From Acanthornis magna (taxonomy: Eukaryota; Chordata; Aves; Passeriformes; Acanthizidae), in contig JAWUZG010000070.1 of NCBI GenBank assembly GCA_036785705.1, positions 2,801,001-2,865,000 of the forward strand: a stretch of 64,000 nucleotides of DNA, read 5' to 3'. This document shows, in pieces, positions 50,215 to 61,900 of this stretch. A program made the position numbers and the translations under genes. The notes under the pieces were generated by a model. It searched no databases. It worked only from the letters and a program-made list of their open reading frames with translations, and had not been told where the DNA came from. Numbering within the stretch: position 1 is the first letter of the stretch; each line of letters starts with the position of its first letter.

Positions 50215-51160
50215 GCATCATATATTTCACTACATTGTCATGAGAAATCCACCTCTTTGCATACAATCTTCCAAAGCAGAATAATAAAAATTACTTTATG
50301 AGTTATGACAGTATGTCATACAAGTAGACATAAAATATCTAAGCTTCTTCAGAACATTTACTGTTCCTTTAGATCTTGCGCATAAATACCAAATACTTAA
50401 ATGTAAACTCTTTTAAAAACAAACCAACTAACCAGTCCCAACATTATCTGGTTAAAAACCAACCAATCATGGCACAAACCCCCACAATTTCATAGAAATT
50501 ATTAAACTCTTCTAAGTATTGAATAGGGGCCAGACTTCAGGGGCAAAATTTGTGATTTCATTGCACGGTATCTTGTGAGAAAAGATCCAAGGCAGTAAAG
50601 CCTGGTGAGTTGGAGTGGGGAAAAAAGATTCAGCAAAATATTATTGCTTGAACCAGGCTTTATTCCCATTTAATCCTGAGCAGGCACTGAAATGTTAAGT
50701 GCCAGACAGCACTCTTGTGATTCCTAGCAGAAGGGTTACCCCCAATTATCAGCACAATCTATTCAAACCTCTCCTGTCACACTCCTTGCAGACATTTGCA
50801 AAACCACCTCCATGATGGGCCCATCTTTTCAGATATTAATGCTAGTTTATGAGAACTTATTGGCAAACAGTATTTGGCAAGGAGATTGCACAAAGGTGGA
50901 ACAAATTGTGAGAATGTCGCTGAGAGGTGTCCAGCAAAGCTTTTACTGTCTTATCAAATGGATTCAGTCACTTCATCTCAGTCAATAAATCCATACATAG
51001 GATTAGGCAGTAACAAATATGAGGAGAGGGGATTTAACACAGAACATGTGATCTACAAACTTATCAAAACTAGAGCGCTGAGCTATTCTCTTCTTATAGC
51101 ATCTGTTTCCTCGTATCTTGTGGCAAACACGGGTGACTTCATTCCGGGATGTTCCTTCCC
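50215..51160 (-). promoter_or_regulatory. Probable chemokine 3' UTR with AUUUA elements
   Basis: Contains several ATTTA pentamers on the minus strand (around 50382-50388 as TATTTATG, 50398-50402 and 50984-50989). Known biology: inflammatory CXC transcripts are destabilised by such AU-rich elements. The UTR extent is inferred. Confidence 0.45.
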
Positions 51161-51179
51161 TCAGAGCTTGTTAGGTGAA
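51161..51179 (-). CDS. CXC chemokine coding exon 4 (tail and stop)
   Basis: Acceptor TTCTGCCTGTTGCAG with a good pyrimidine tract. AG|T gives Ser, then SPNKL and TGA. This is similar in style to the short tails of the GRO proteins. Only six codons, so it rests on phase and splice-site quality. Confidence 0.75.
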
Positions 51180-52036
51180 CTGCAACAGGCAGAATTCAAT
51201 TTGAAAAGCCAGTCAGGAAATCTTTCCTTAAGTTTTCTTTGCTACCCCAGATAATAAATCCCACAGGATAATAAATCCCATAGGAGGCATGGAAAAGATG
51301 CCTGATGGTGATGGTGGACTGTACTGCGGCTAGACTGGCAATTAATCAGGCATTTGCTGTGGATACTCTACCTGCCAACCTGCTGGGTTGTCTCTTCCCA
51401 ACAAAGAAGCCACCTTCTGGGCACATTTTTGGCGTAACTAGCCAGATTTCCCCACAGGAATCAATGGCAGAATGTGGCTCATTATTCTTGGTTCTAAGCC
51501 CCTCCAAAGGCAACGTTTGGCCCCAAGCGCTGGCAACAGCTGCCCAGCAGGTACCTGCGGAGGATCCTGGTGACCAGGAGCTTGACCCAGGCTGCGGCAG
51601 GGTTCAGGCACACCATCTGGTCCTGCTTCGTCGTGGCTCTGCGGGCGAGACAGGGAGGGGGTGAGGCCGGGGCCGGGGCCAGGGCGGCGGGTCGGGGCCG
51701 GGGCCAGGACCGGGTACTTACATGACCTCGGGCACGGCGCAGTGCGGCCCCTCGGCGAGGAATTCCAGGCGGGCCAGGCGCCGCGGCGGGATCACCTCGG
51801 ACACGGTCCGCACGCAGCGGCAGCGCAGCTCCCCGGCCAGCGGCGCACCTGGCAGGCGGGAGGAGCCTTCTGAGCCTCGGCTCCGGAGACCCCCGACACC
51901 GCCCGGCCAGCCCCGGCCCCCCGCGCACCCCTGCCGAGGCCCGGCCGCGGACGGATGGGTAACCCCGGCTCGGCCGCTTACCCAGGCATAGAGCGGCCGC
52001 AGCCAGGAGGACGAAGAGGCGGAGGTGCGGGTTCAT
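51161..52036 (-). CDS. ELR-positive CXC chemokine (CXCL8/GRO-like), full coding span, 4 exons
   Basis: Join of 52036-51982, 51848-51722, 51638-51555 and 51179-51161 gives 285 nt, 94 aa plus stop, all GT-AG and in phase. Residues 1-19 form a signal peptide (LFVLLAAAALCLG). ELR at 25-27 directly precedes the CRC pair at 28-30; further cysteines at 55 (GPHC) and 71 (VCLNP) complete the four-cysteine CXC fold. PEVIATTK and WVKLLV fit the third strand and C-terminal helix. The phase pattern is the usual CXC gene structure. Family knowledge: ELR+ CXC chemokines attract neutrophils (heterophils in birds) through CXCR1/2. Its place beside MTHFD2L matches the mammalian GRO/CXCL8 cluster. I cannot tell which avian gene (IL8-like 1, 2 or another) it is. 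Confidence 0.9.
51180..51554 (-). other. CXC chemokine intron 3
   Basis: 375-bp intron bounded by GTACCT and GTTGCAG. Nothing else seen. Confidence 0.75.
51555..51638 (-). CDS. CXC chemokine coding exon 3
   Basis: Acceptor GCCCGCAG, donor GTACCT. Encodes ATTKQDQMVCLNP, then AAAWVKLLVTRILR: fourth cysteine and C-terminal helix. Confidence 0.93.
51722..51848 (-). CDS. CXC chemokine coding exon 2 (ELR-CxC)
   Basis: Acceptor CTGCCAG, donor GTAAGT. Encodes APLAGELRCRCVRTVSEVIP and then EGPHCAVPEV. It holds three of the four conserved cysteines and the ELR triplet. The stretch IPPRRLARLEFLAEGPHC is arginine-rich where mammalian GRO proteins have HPKNIQSV. Confidence 0.93.
51982..52036 (-). CDS. 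CXC chemokine coding exon 1 (signal peptide)
   Basis: ATG at 52034-52036, encoding MNPHLRLFVLLAAAALCL plus one base of Gly; donor GTAAGC. Charge at the front and a leucine/alanine core fit a signal peptide. Confidence 0.9.
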
Positions 52037-52097
52037 GGCTGGTGCTGGCGACGGAGGGGTCCGGGAGCCGGTGGGGCGGTCCGTTTTCCCGCCTGTG

Positions 52098-52134
52098 CTT
52101 TTATTCCCTGCCGGGAGCTGCCGGGGAATTTCCC
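52098..52134 (-). promoter_or_regulatory. CXC chemokine promoter: TATA-like box and kappaB site
   Basis: On minus, GGGAATAAAAGC (plus 52098-52109) is a TATA-like box about 66 bp upstream of the ATG. About 20 bp further upstream lies GGGAAATTCCCC (plus 52123-52134, GGGGAATTTCCC), a full NF-kappaB consensus. This is the arrangement known from CXCL8 and GRO promoters and implies induction by inflammatory signals. Confidence 0.75.
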
Positions 52135-52149
52135 GGAGTGGAGCCGGGG

Positions 52150-53619
52150 GCAGTGCCCCGTTGGCTCCTTTCCACCGGCGGGTGTGTGGTGCTGAAGGAG
52201 CAAGGCGGAGAGAGCAGAGCAGCTGCTACCGGCAGAGCGGCTCCTTCAGGTCAGGGAGCGAGGGAAGCGTGGCACTGGACCGTCCAGCGGATCGCCAAGG
52301 GTCCGCTGGGACCCCATTCTCTGAAAGGAGCTGAGTTTTTTATGGGGTTCTCCATCAGCTTTCAGGGTGCTGAGCCAAAGGAGAGTTTGGTCTCTGGAGC
52401 TTGCTTTGCTGCCTAACCCTGTGCAATCACACACTCCTATTCACTTGGTATTGCTCCCCTGAGCACCCCTTTCTCCACCTGCCTTTTGAAAACTGCAAAT
52501 CTTTTTTTTCCTGCAACTAGGAGACCCTCAGATTTCCATACCTACACTCCACTACTGCAAGCCTTCCACTCCTCTCCTCTGCACACATAAGTCACCCTCT
52601 TTGTCTTCATTCCTGTCAAGGTATTTTGCAAGTTCTGTTACAAAGAAGCAAAAAAGTGGTTTTCTGTGAGCTTTAATGAAAATGCAGTTTTCCTGCAGTT
52701 TTTCTGAGTTTTACTTACATATAGGTTTAGTTCAGTTGTGGTCAACACACTTTCTTTTGTAATAAGTTTTAGTAAGAAATAGAATTTTGCACTTTTTTTT
52801 TTGTTTTGTTGGTTGGTTTTTGGTTTTTTTTTTCCCAGCTGATCTGTTTTCTTCCTCACAACCTCACTCTTGTGAACGTGAGTGGGGTTTAGCAAGTCAA
52901 ATTGTTCTGGGGTCAGGCTGCCATGTGTCTTGACCCCAGCTCCCTGAATGCCTTAGTTTAGATTTAATGTCTGAAAACAAAACCAAGTCAGGACCCAAAA
53001 CAGATAAGATACAGCATGTAAAGCAGTCTTAGCAAGGGATTCGGTAGGTAGCAAACATGGGACACAGAGACTCATTCCTGAGCTTCATTGTCTACAGCTC
53101 ATCTGGTTCATACAGCTGCTGGCCTAGTCCCTCAGATCAGCCCTGCGGGAAGACTCTATGTCACAAGCAAATGGCGATTGCCCCATGTTACCAGGTAATA
53201 TCTAATGACTAATTTGGACCCCTTTCCAGTTGCAGCTTGATAATGACATCCTTTGGAAGAGGTTGGCTTTTAGCTTGGTCTTGAAAGGAAGTTACACATT
53301 CAGCTTAAGGGCAGCCACTAATCAGAAACATTCCCTGGGGTACCTTGAGATCCCTTGAGATCATGGGGGTGGAACCACCATTCCCTCCAGGTTATAGCCA
53401 CGCAAGTCTTGGACTGTGGGCTCCCCATATGGTTGTCCCAAGGAAGTGCCATGTGCTTTGCTGGAGGAAGGATTTGCCCAGCTGTAGCAAACTGAGGCAA
53501 TAAGCAGGTAGGATGATGCAGAGATAATCTGCTTCAGGTCATTACAACTATTGTTGGCAGATCCAGCACTGAATGGATGTGGAGAGCAGATCACTCCTTG
53601 TCACTCATGCACAGCCGGA
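52150..53619. other. Upstream flank of the chemokine gene
   Basis: GC-rich to about 52330, then ordinary sequence, with a T/G-rich simple stretch at 52790-52840. No gene recognised. Confidence 0.55.
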
Positions 53620-55020
53620 TGTCATGGGTTTGACCGTGGCTAAATGCCAGGCACCTACGACGTTTGCTCTCTATGCTCTCTCCTGCTGCAGCTATGCAGA
53701 GGAGAGGGAAAATTAACACAAAACACTGGACTTATGAGTTGAGATAAGACCACTGATAAGCAGGACGCACGAGATTCAGGGCAAAAGCAGGCGGAAGACT
53801 TAAAGTTGCAAAAAAAAGTGATTTATTAATCTAACAGAGTCGGAGGATAAATCAGAGGTAAAAATAAGCTCTCAAGACACCATTTCTTCACTCACCCCCC
53901 TTCCCTCTTAAGGCACCGCTTCCCAGCTCACCCCCTCCCTCCTTTCCAACTAACCAGCAACTCCTGGGCAGGGGCAGGGTGTGGGGTTTTTTTTCTCTTT
54001 TCTTAAGTCAGTCCATCACAATTTCTTTACTACAGACACTGTTTCTCTATTCGCCCCCTCCCTCCATTCAACCAACAGATCCGGGCTGGGGCAAGATATG
54101 TGGCTTTTCTTAGTTCAACGCCACAATTCTTCTGCTACAAACACTGTTTCTCTACTCACCCCTCTCCCTATTAAGGCCATTTCTCAGCTCGCCCCCTCCC
54201 TCCTTCCTTCTAACCAACAGCTCCGGGGTGGGGGCAGGGTATGGGGGTTTCCTTTGGTCAGGGTCAGTCCATCAGGGAGAATAATCCTCTACTTAGCCAT
54301 GGGGGTCCCTCCCATGAGAGACAGTCCTCTGCGAACTTCTTTGGCGTGGGTCCAATCTCACGAGCAGCCCCGCCCGAATTGCTGCTGTCCAAGATTCTCT
54401 CCAGGCTGCAGATTTCCAAGCCGAGGCCAGGCTGTTTCCATCCCAGGAGCAAGGCCTTTCTCTCTCCTGCAAGGCCTTTGCAACTCTCAGTCTCTGGACT
54501 CCCACTGGATCACAGCTTCCTGCAGGCCTCCACCTGCTCCTCTGGCGTGGGCACCTCCCCACAGGCTGTGGGGGGTTCTCTGCACCGCCTGGACCCCATG
54601 GGCTGCAGGGGGACCACCTGCTCCCCCATGGTCTTCACCATGGCCGGCAGAGGGTTTTCAGCTCTGGCACCTGGAGCATCTCCTCCCCCACCTTCTCCAC
54701 TGACCTTGGTGCCTCCATGTTGTTCTCCCTCACATGTTTTTACCTCCTCCTCCTCCTTCCCTGGCTAAAAAGAAGTGTGTGCTCACAATGTTTTGATTTC
54801 TTCTTAGATATGTTTTCACAGAGGCATAACTAACATCTCTAATTGGCCCAGGTTTGGCCAACAGCATGTCCATCATCTTCAGAGCCATCAGAGATTGGCT
54901 CTGCTGGACATGGTGGAGAAATTTCCAGAATCTTTACTCAGGACATGCAGGAGCCATCTTTGTACCCCACCCTATCCACTGGCAAAACTGGGCCAGGCAA
55001 AACTACCACACGGGATCACA
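53620..55020. mobile_element. Endogenous-retrovirus LTR-like element
   Basis: Starts TGTCATGGGTTTGACCGTGG, then CTAAATGCCAGG. The middle has repeated CACCCCCTCCCTCC-type pieces, each preceded by GACACTGTTTCTCT or similar. The distal part has CCAGGTTTGGCCAACAGC and GATTGGCTCTGCTGGACATG. I recognise this order from memory as a common bird LTR class; no library comparison was possible. Open frames of up to 240 codons cross it, but they have no known domain and look incidental. The end is uncertain by tens of bases. Confidence 0.6.
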
Positions 55021-55173
55021 CGATGTACTTGAACAGTTCACATGTGCAAGGACAGTTTACGTGACAGTGCTTGACTCTATGCTTGCATGACTGCTCAGAA
55101 GAACTGACCCATCAGGCTCATTCCACAGCAGTTACTGCTGAGGAAATTCCAGAAGTCTCCTGGGGTCTGGAGA

Positions 55174-55581
55174 GTGAGACTGTTTTTAGACATGGAGCAG
55201 CAATATGTGAAACTCGGCAGCCAGCTCTCCCTCAGAGGCATGTGCCAAGAAGAGCAGCAGTCAGAAAGGTCGTGGATGTACTACGATAAGGCGGATCATA
55301 CGGAGCCTGGTCCTCTGCGTCAGTACTTGCACAAACAGGCCTGGAACAAGGGAAATGGGTGTCTCTGGGACTATTTCAACATGCAAGACCATCTGCTTAA
55401 GCAAGTTTTTGTACCTGCAGAATTCAGATCGCTTCTAGCTCCCTTCTGTGGGAATGTGAATAGGATCTTCTCAGTCCAGATGACAGCAGCAACAAGGCCG
55501 AGATGTAGAGGAACTCTCTTGAATTATACCCTTTCCCCTGTCTGCCTTTGCTGCCTTTGGCAAAATTCCTTTATCAAGTAA
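55174..55581 (+). other. Unassigned 135-codon open frame beside the LTR-like element
   Basis: Begins MRLFLDMEQQYVKLGSQLSL and includes HKQAWNKGNGCLWDYFNMQD. Amino-acid composition is not low-complexity, and no repeat explains it. I recognise no domain. No ribosome-context or splice evidence supports translation. It may be a fragment of a retroelement or chance. Confidence 0.25.
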
Positions 55582-55693
55582 GGAAAAGACAGGAAACAGA
55601 CAGCATAATTTCAGAAAGCGGAGTTGTTCCCTGCCAGCTGCCACATTTCTTTCATTGTAGAGAAGTTTGCCATGCACTGAGTGCAGGTGGTAC

Positions 55694-55915
55694 AGATAGA
55701 ATCATGGAATGGTTTGGGTTGGAAGGGGACCTTGAAGATCATCTTGAATTAAGTTTAAATTAGTTATTATGAGTAGTGGTGTCAGTGTACCTGGACAGAA
55801 CCTAGCACAATGTTTGTATGTGCCTCATTGAAGTTGCTTTTCAAGACCTTGCCTGTACTCTTTATCAGGAGCTGCTGGGTGAAGATACTCCAGGATTCTG
55901 TGATTCTATGAAATC
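55694..55915. mobile_element. CR1-like 3' end fragments, facing pair
   Basis: GAATCATGGAATGGTTTGGG at 55699, followed by TTGGAAGGGGACCTTGAAGA, is the reversed 3' end of avian CR1 LINEs. At about 55890, ATTCTGTGATTCTATGAA is the forward CR1 terminal motif. So two short CR1 ends lie tail-outward within 220 bp, or one element was rearranged. Confidence 0.7.
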
Positions 55916-58900
55916 TCTCAGTGTCGTTAGCATGAGTTTCGGGTTTACTGGGCCACAGGAAGCAGTCCCAGCTCAGGCAGGCCCCAAGTAGGTGCGTAAA
56001 GAGAATAAAGCACGTGGCTCAATTGCCTTCACATTATCCGGTTAATTCATTACATGAAGGAAGTAATTTGGTTATTTGGTTGCTTTGTTGCAGACTTTGG
56101 TTGTGTGCCATTCCACAGCAGATATTTATTTGGCTTGGCACCTGTAGTGGGAGTCATTCACTGGCAGCAGGCCCAGGAAAGTTAAAAGACAATTAAACAA
56201 GAGATGTCTCACTTCAACAAGTGAGGACTGCTCCTAAGTTCACGAGAATGACTTGGGAAGATGTGTCCCAGACACAAGTCTAAGGTCAACTTTTATCATG
56301 ACCTAAAAACCTTTTAACATGGCCAGTCTCTGAAGGAGCAGGTGCATTTTCTCCAGGGTTTTGATTAGGAATTTTTTATGTTCTAATCTGTAAAATGTCA
56401 AGTCACTGCTACCTACTGCTGTCTAAAGTCAGAGGTTATATACTGCTGATATCTTCTCATCTTTATGAAGTTACCTTTTTTACCTATGTTTCATGTATGT
56501 TTCATGTATGTCATTTTATGTATGTTTCATAGTATTCCCTGGCTATGGTGGGGTGCTGTTCCCTAACACCTATGACTCCTCCTGTGGATCCAGCTCTGCC
56601 ATGAGTACAAACATATTTGCTGGAGGTTGTAGCCAAATTTCAAGCTACAGTGTTGTGCAAAGTATGTTTATGTTTTATATCTATCAGATGTTTTATTTCC
56701 TTCAATTTCCCTGTGTTTCTCATGTTTTGAACTGTTTCCAGTCCAAATGTACTTGAAAATAATACTTGAAGATATAAGAGGTAGAAGTGTCCTGTTCAGT
56801 TTGTGCCGGGGAGGATCCAACTCCATTTTGCCAACTGCATCTTGACACACATCACATACTGTTGTGTCATTTCTGTAATACCTTTTGAGATGTGAAAATC
56901 GGCATTTAAAATAATGATTTATAGCAAATGATGCTCAGTATTTTCCTACCTGCCTTTGTGCCTCTTCACCTAATTTTAACATTCTGGATCCCTTAGGTCT
57001 TTCTGTTTCCCCTCCACAGAGTTAGAGGTTCTTTGCCTGTGTCCACTGCTGGGAATCAGAGCATGAACTCACACTTTGCTTATAACTAAAAGGAACGTGT
57101 ATGTATTACTCATGCATTATCTTGGCAAATAGAATGGGTTGGCTCTGAAATCACTGTGTTTGGCAATCACTTCTCCGTTTTTTAGTTTCAAGTGCCAGGT
57201 TTCTGAGATCACTGATGGGACTGTAGGGATGTATTTACACTGTCACCTTACTTTGTGGGATGCCTGGACATGCAACAATTTCCAAAAATTGACTGTCTGG
57301 TGGTGGACTCACTGGGTCTGGTATTTTACCCCTAACATATAAAGGCAGCAGGGGCTTTATTTTGAGTTTGGGAGCCAATTGTTTAAGCAATTTGTTCTTA
57401 CCTCTGCTGAGGAGGAAGAATCTCCAGGCTTTTTAGTGGCAGGCATGACCTTGGATAAAGATTAAAACTGTGTGACTCCTTCCACCCCCACATACTTGTT
57501 CAGTTGATAAGCCTTTGAGGTCATCACGGCTTCTGACAGGCAGAAGGAGCTCCTCTTGGCCTTACCAGCAGCTGAAAATGTTCTTTGTCTTATGAACTGC
57601 CTGCAGGCATTTGCCGTTGGATCTGCATGAACATCAGGAGCACTCCTTTTTCCTGCAGATTAAAGAGCAGATTTCTTGCTGTGGGCTATTAGGTCCTGCA
57701 GACAGGTTCTGTGTTTGCTGGGGCACATCTTGGTTTTATGGTTTGCACATGAATTCAGGTAAAACTGTACTGAATTCTGGTACTAACATCTGACAGTACC
57801 TCGCACAGACATGATTAAGTGTATCCACTAACAGCTAAATGTTTTTCCCATGGTATTATCCAAGCATGGGAGAAGTGAAATAGAATCACTGATATGCTGC
57901 CATTGTACTGATACTTTTTAAGTAATAATATTTTGTAGTGGTGGATAGAAATACCTGGTGGATAGAAATCCCCAGGGAGCATGACCAAGAGACTGATTTT
58001 AAAAACATTTTTACAGTTTGAAAACATAAATCTGTATTTTCAGTTCAAGCTGAACAGCTCTTGGGCAGTAAAGTACAGGTCCCTTATCAGGACATTTTTA
58101 ACTATGGTGAAGTCTTCCCATGGGGATCCCTCAAAGAAGCAGTGCAAAGTCCTCCCATCCTTATACTTTTAGCCTGATAACAATGTTTTCACTCAACTTG
58201 GAAACGAGCTGATTTGAAATAAATACATTAAAATTTGTTCCATCTGCAAATAGTTGGAAGTAAAGAAAATATGAGTCTCTTAAAAAATGAACTATTCACC
58301 CAGTAAAAAAACCAGTCCAAGGCCCCAAAATCAACATCCCCCCAAACCTGGATTAAGGCAATTTCAATCCAACTAAGTTTTCAGATTCAGTGGAGCTGAG
58401 TAATTTTTGGGGGTGTGCTTTGGGTAGTTGTGGTCTTTTGGTTAAAATGACGACATCCGTGAAGAAAACAGTGACATGAGACAGCTGACCACAAGAAAAT
58501 GGTCAGCTTGATTCATTGGGATCATAACAAAATCTTTGAAGTCTTCTCTCATGACACCTGGATTTTAATCCTGTTACTTACATTGGTTGTGTTGCAATGA
58601 AGGAAAAATGAAGAAGTCATACTTGGCTTATGCCCTAGGAGACCAAAGCTGTCATCTCAGGGAGCACTTTCTTACAGCCCTTTGAGTGCCATGTGCAGGT
58701 TCTGTCTTCAGCATATTTGGACTCTGTAGTAAAATGAATTTGATTCTTCCTGGCAACAAAAAATGGCTGCTATTTGTTGAAAGGAAGTAAAAATGAAACT
58801 GATGAGTTTCCTTAATGCTTGGTGAATTATTCAAAATAGCCTACAAAGCAGCAAGAGGGACCTGTACCCTTTCAGCTTGTCACAGGGAGGTGTTTAGAGA

Positions 58901-61900
58901 AGGAGGTGTTTGAAGAAAACACACTGATAACATTTTTGATAAATGTGATCACTGTCGAGGTTACTGTTGATAGTTATCTTCCCCATTATCTTGTATTTTT
59001 TCCCCTTCCTTTTAAAAAATTTCCAGATAGTGTGACTCCAAATTGTTTCAGTACACGCAGGGTACAGGACTATGCCAACACATTGTGCTAAAAGTTATGG
59101 CAATAAACATGAGCACAGCATTTTTTTAAAAATTAAGAATTAAGCAATTAAAATTGCTAGTGAGTGTTGGTACCAGGAGTAAACTGAGGTGGCAGGAGAG
59201 TAAGCAAGTTAGAGATGTTTTATAGAAAAGAGGCTACTGAAAAAGAGCAACTTTTGATTTAATTGAAATTCAACATTTTTACCTTTGGTTTTCTTCTAAA
59301 CAGTTAAAATCCCCCAAAGGACATCGACTGAAAGGAATAATTTCACTTGACTCCAAATACTGTTTTGCTGTGAGCTAAGATTAGTTTAATTTAGATGAAC
59401 TTTGCCATTAGCACTTGAATATATACTTGAATTTGACAAAATCATTGCTTTCTAATTAAGTTTTTTGGTTTGTTCGAATCCTTATTTTTCTAGGGGACCA
59501 CTTTTCCATCAGTGGACTTTCCATCTGGATGGCACTGGCCTGTATTCCTGGTATACACACCGTTTGAAACAAACTGTACGTGGTACTTTTAATGCATTTT
59601 CTTCTTCTTCTTCTTTTTTTAGTAGTTGTTTTAGTATCAGAAGACATTGCATGCTGTCCTTCATCCTTTCCTCCCAGCAGGAATAGTATTATGATAATTT
59701 TTCAACAGGGAAATGACTCTGTAGCATTTGGCCTGCCAGCAGGTCAGGTGGGCGCAGGTACATTGGCAGCTCCTTCCCACACTTCTTCCTCAACTGAGTT
59801 TCCTGCTGATTTTGGTGAAAGATTTGTTTATGCAAAAAACACTTGGTGTTAACTAGGGGTGGGTGAAGGTGCAGTGTTCAATATGATCCCGCTACAACAA
59901 AGCCTGTTTTCTTTGGCTCTTTTTATTAAAATTGTGTTCATGGTGAGCAGTGCTTACGTGAATTGCTTCTCTTTCACAGAATGACGGGCTTTGCTGTCAG
60001 AGGTGAGGTACCAAACAGAGAAGAAAGCAGAAAATGAGGAGCTGATAGAATTTTGACAGCAGGGATTCAGTAAGTCAGGAAACATGTTTTTATTGGCTCA
60101 ATTACTGGTCTGCTGCTGGTGATGTTTAGCTCAGCAATGAAGCAGCTGAGTGGCTTGTGCATTCATTCCTTCATTGGTTATTGATAAGTCAAACACAAAG
60201 CTTTCAAAGCATCAGGTTTTTTGACAAGTCACTTTCTCCTCACTGTTTATGTTAGGTGACTAAGTGCCTTTCACACAAAGGTCTGACACCTGCATGGACA
60301 AACTCTGACTCTTCAGTAAGAGCAATGGATAGCAGGTGGTGTTTCATGCTCTGCTCTTTGGTCCTTTCCTGGGGTTGGTATATCTTGCTTCTCCTTTATT
60401 TTTTACTTTTGCAAAAGCCTGATCAAAGGGAGAACAAAAGTCACACATCTATTGCATATGATTAATTATCTGCTGCTATAGCAGGTGGCCGTGCTTTCCT
60501 GAGCACCTGTGAATAGTTTCTGGCTTTCAGTTAGAAACCTGGCATTTTTACTGCACTGTAGTTGTTTCATCTGTGCCTGTGCTTTGCTCCCACACAGTGG
60601 CTCATTCTCACACATTCTTACTCCTTCAAGCAATTCTGCTCCAAGTAAAAAGAAGCCCTCGTGATCCGTGCGCTCACTCACATGTTCTGTCTCTCTGTTT
60701 GTGAAATCTGCCACTGAATGCTTTAGCACACACTCCACATGGAAAGGGTATTTCAAGCTTTTCCTATTTTATTGGCATTTTGGTTTTAGCACAACAGCTG
60801 AATTCTGATTCTCCTGTCTGCTTGCAAAATTGTAAAAAGCATGGCCTTAAAAACAGAAGAGGAAAAGAAGAATTGTCAGTATTTTTGAAGTCTCCTTATT
60901 TCTGTGCAAACATGTAATATATGTCTTTAATAAAAGAGCCAGGATAAGAGGGTGGACTTATTAATTTGCTTCTCTTATGAGCTATGAAGCTTTCGTCATT
61001 CTGGAAAATTATTTCAAGGAAAAAGCTAGAAATCCTTAATCTTAGGAGGGAAGTAATTAAAAATTGTTTTTGGAATTCCGGCATTTTGTGTTTAGCTGAG
61101 TCAGAAAATCTGCTTAATTCTCCTCAAAAACTGAAGGCTCATTTGGAGGTAAGTTGATTAACTGGGTCTGAATGTGCTCTCAAAGCAAGCCACTTGCATA
61201 ATGACCTCTTGTTTCTACAGATTTTCATAAGGTGTCTAGGTATGAAAAAGTTTTCTGCAAAAGATAAAAAGATCAGATTTTCCCCAGTTTACCTGTCTTC
61301 TAGTAAGGAATATGAGAAATAAACAGACTGATACTGGAGTTGCCAATGTGCATTTTGGAGGGTGCAGTCTTACTTCACACTTCTGCTAGAGTCCTTGACT
61401 GCATCTATGGAGATGGGATCTGGAAAACCTAGTGCAACCCTTTTCTTTCAAAGAAATATTGATCATGTTCCTCATTAATTTCAACTTTCATGGAATAACG
61501 TAATTGGACCTATCAGAGGTTGGTACTTGTTAAGTGATGATTTTAAATGATGCAAAGTTATTCAGCATAGCTATGTTGAAATCTACCTGCTGAAGGTTGC
61601 AGAGAGATGTCACACTGCTGCCTGTTTCATGAAACAGCAGAGGGAGCAATACCAGTGAGCCTGGTTATACCTATAACCTTCCAGATTATTCCACATGAAG
61701 AATCTCCCTCTCCAGAAATCCGCAGGAATTATGAAGTAGTCTTTGCACTGACAGACACCAAAGGTTGTTATTAGAAGTAATTTAACTGCAGGTAATACTA
61801 AAGTCAATTTTCAAGACAGCTTTCGACAGCAGAAATCTCAGGCTTATTCTTATAGGTGGCAAAATTCTTGTTTCACTTGTGCACACGAAAACAAAATGCA

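Noticed and set aside
53981..54768. 240- and 175-codon plus-strand frames
   Set aside because: They lie within the LTR-like element and have no known domain; a proline-rich translation is expected from its C-rich sequence.
56493..56756. Plus-strand frame with Gly/Ser/Tyr-rich stretch, considered as a feather-keratin-like gene
   Set aside because: Lacks the cysteine-rich start and the conserved beta-keratin core.
61610..61807. Minus-strand frame with MTLVLPAVKLLLITTFGVCQCK, considered as a second CXC chemokine exon
   Set aside because: The CQC is not preceded by ELR and is not followed by the GPHC or VCLxP motifs; no partner exons were found.
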